DNA from: Pseudomonas sp.
Lineage (GTDB): Bacteria; Pseudomonadota; Gammaproteobacteria; Pseudomonadales; Pseudomonadaceae
DNA length: 64,000 nucleotides
NCBI RefSeq assembly: GCF_030698175.1
Contig: NZ_JAUYNT010000018.1
Location: 124,001-188,000, forward strand
Direction of reading: 5' to 3'
Under the pieces are notes generated by a model, which searched no databases, had not been told where the DNA came from, and saw only the letters and a list, made by a program, of their open reading frames with translations. The translations under genes and the position numbers were made by a program. This document shows positions 63,942 through 64,000 of the stretch, piece after piece (within the stretch, counting starts at the first letter, position 1; each line of letters opens with the position of its first letter).

Positions 63942-64000
63942 ATGCTGCATGCGCTACCGCAAGATCGCGACTACCTGATTGACTCACTCGACGAGATCGA
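63942..64000 (+). CDS. Partial gene cut by the window end
   Basis: A frame starting MLHALPQDRDYLIDSLDEI is open to the end of the window. GGAGGA lies ten bases before the ATG, which supports it as a real gene. Too little is present to name it. Confidence 0.6.
   Translation, partial: MLHALPQDRDYLIDSLDEI

Overview
The window looks like the chromosome of a Pseudomonas-type gammaproteobacterium. The support is high GC in most genes, the kdpFABCDE operon, a gcl-hyi-glxR-ttuD-pyk glyoxylate operon next to moaA and a TetR gene, and many short intergenic palindromes of the kind common in Pseudomonas. No rRNA, tRNA, CRISPR array or integrase gene was seen. All family calls come from reading motifs; no database search was run.

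Layout. 0.3-5.1 kb: a two-gene operon of lower GC that looks like a defence locus. It has an Mrr-like nuclease/DEAH helicase and an 838-residue protein with a sigma-70 region-4-like helix-turn-helix and a C10 tract in its coding sequence. 5.3-13.8 kb: kdpFABCDE on the minus strand, with repeats between its genes and a direct-repeat operator candidate upstream of kdpF. 13.9-16.2 kb: four AT-rich small genes (GFA-type, VOC, GNAT, membrane protein) separated by attC-like sites, without an integrase. This is a small integron cassette array. 16.4-18.6 kb: a MarR regulator divergent from an EamA transporter that reads in frame into a nitroreductase, with two perfect palindromes between them. 18.6-24.1 kb: an AraC regulator, a Baeyer-Villiger-type monooxygenase, a GMC oxidoreductase and an SDR. 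24.3-31.6 kb: katG behind an OxyR-like site, a DUF2986-like protein, thpR, a UvrD-like helicase and an orphan solute-binding protein.

31.9-44.0 kb: purine and glyoxylate catabolism: 8-oxoguanine deaminase, moaA, a TetR regulator, a GlcG-like protein, the gcl-hyi-glxR-ttuD-pyk series and a urea transporter. Both control regions carry the palindrome TGTATACA. Together these genes would turn purine-derived glyoxylate into pyruvate. 44.1-49.1 kb: a DUF4197-like protein, an M48 lipoprotein protease, a 198-bp MITE-like element, a chemoreceptor and an SRAP-family protein.

49.3-61.9 kb: the most unusual accessory cluster. It has a LuxR-type regulator, an aldehyde dehydrogenase, an AmgK-like kinase, two paralogous DUF861 cupins, a UGT-like glycosyltransferase, a PotABCD-type importer, a divergent GntR regulator with two winged-helix segments, and a second paralogous glycosyltransferase. 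No pathway I know explains this set. 61.9-64.0 kb: a CPXCG protein, an acyltransferase, a small membrane protein and the start of a gene cut by the window edge.
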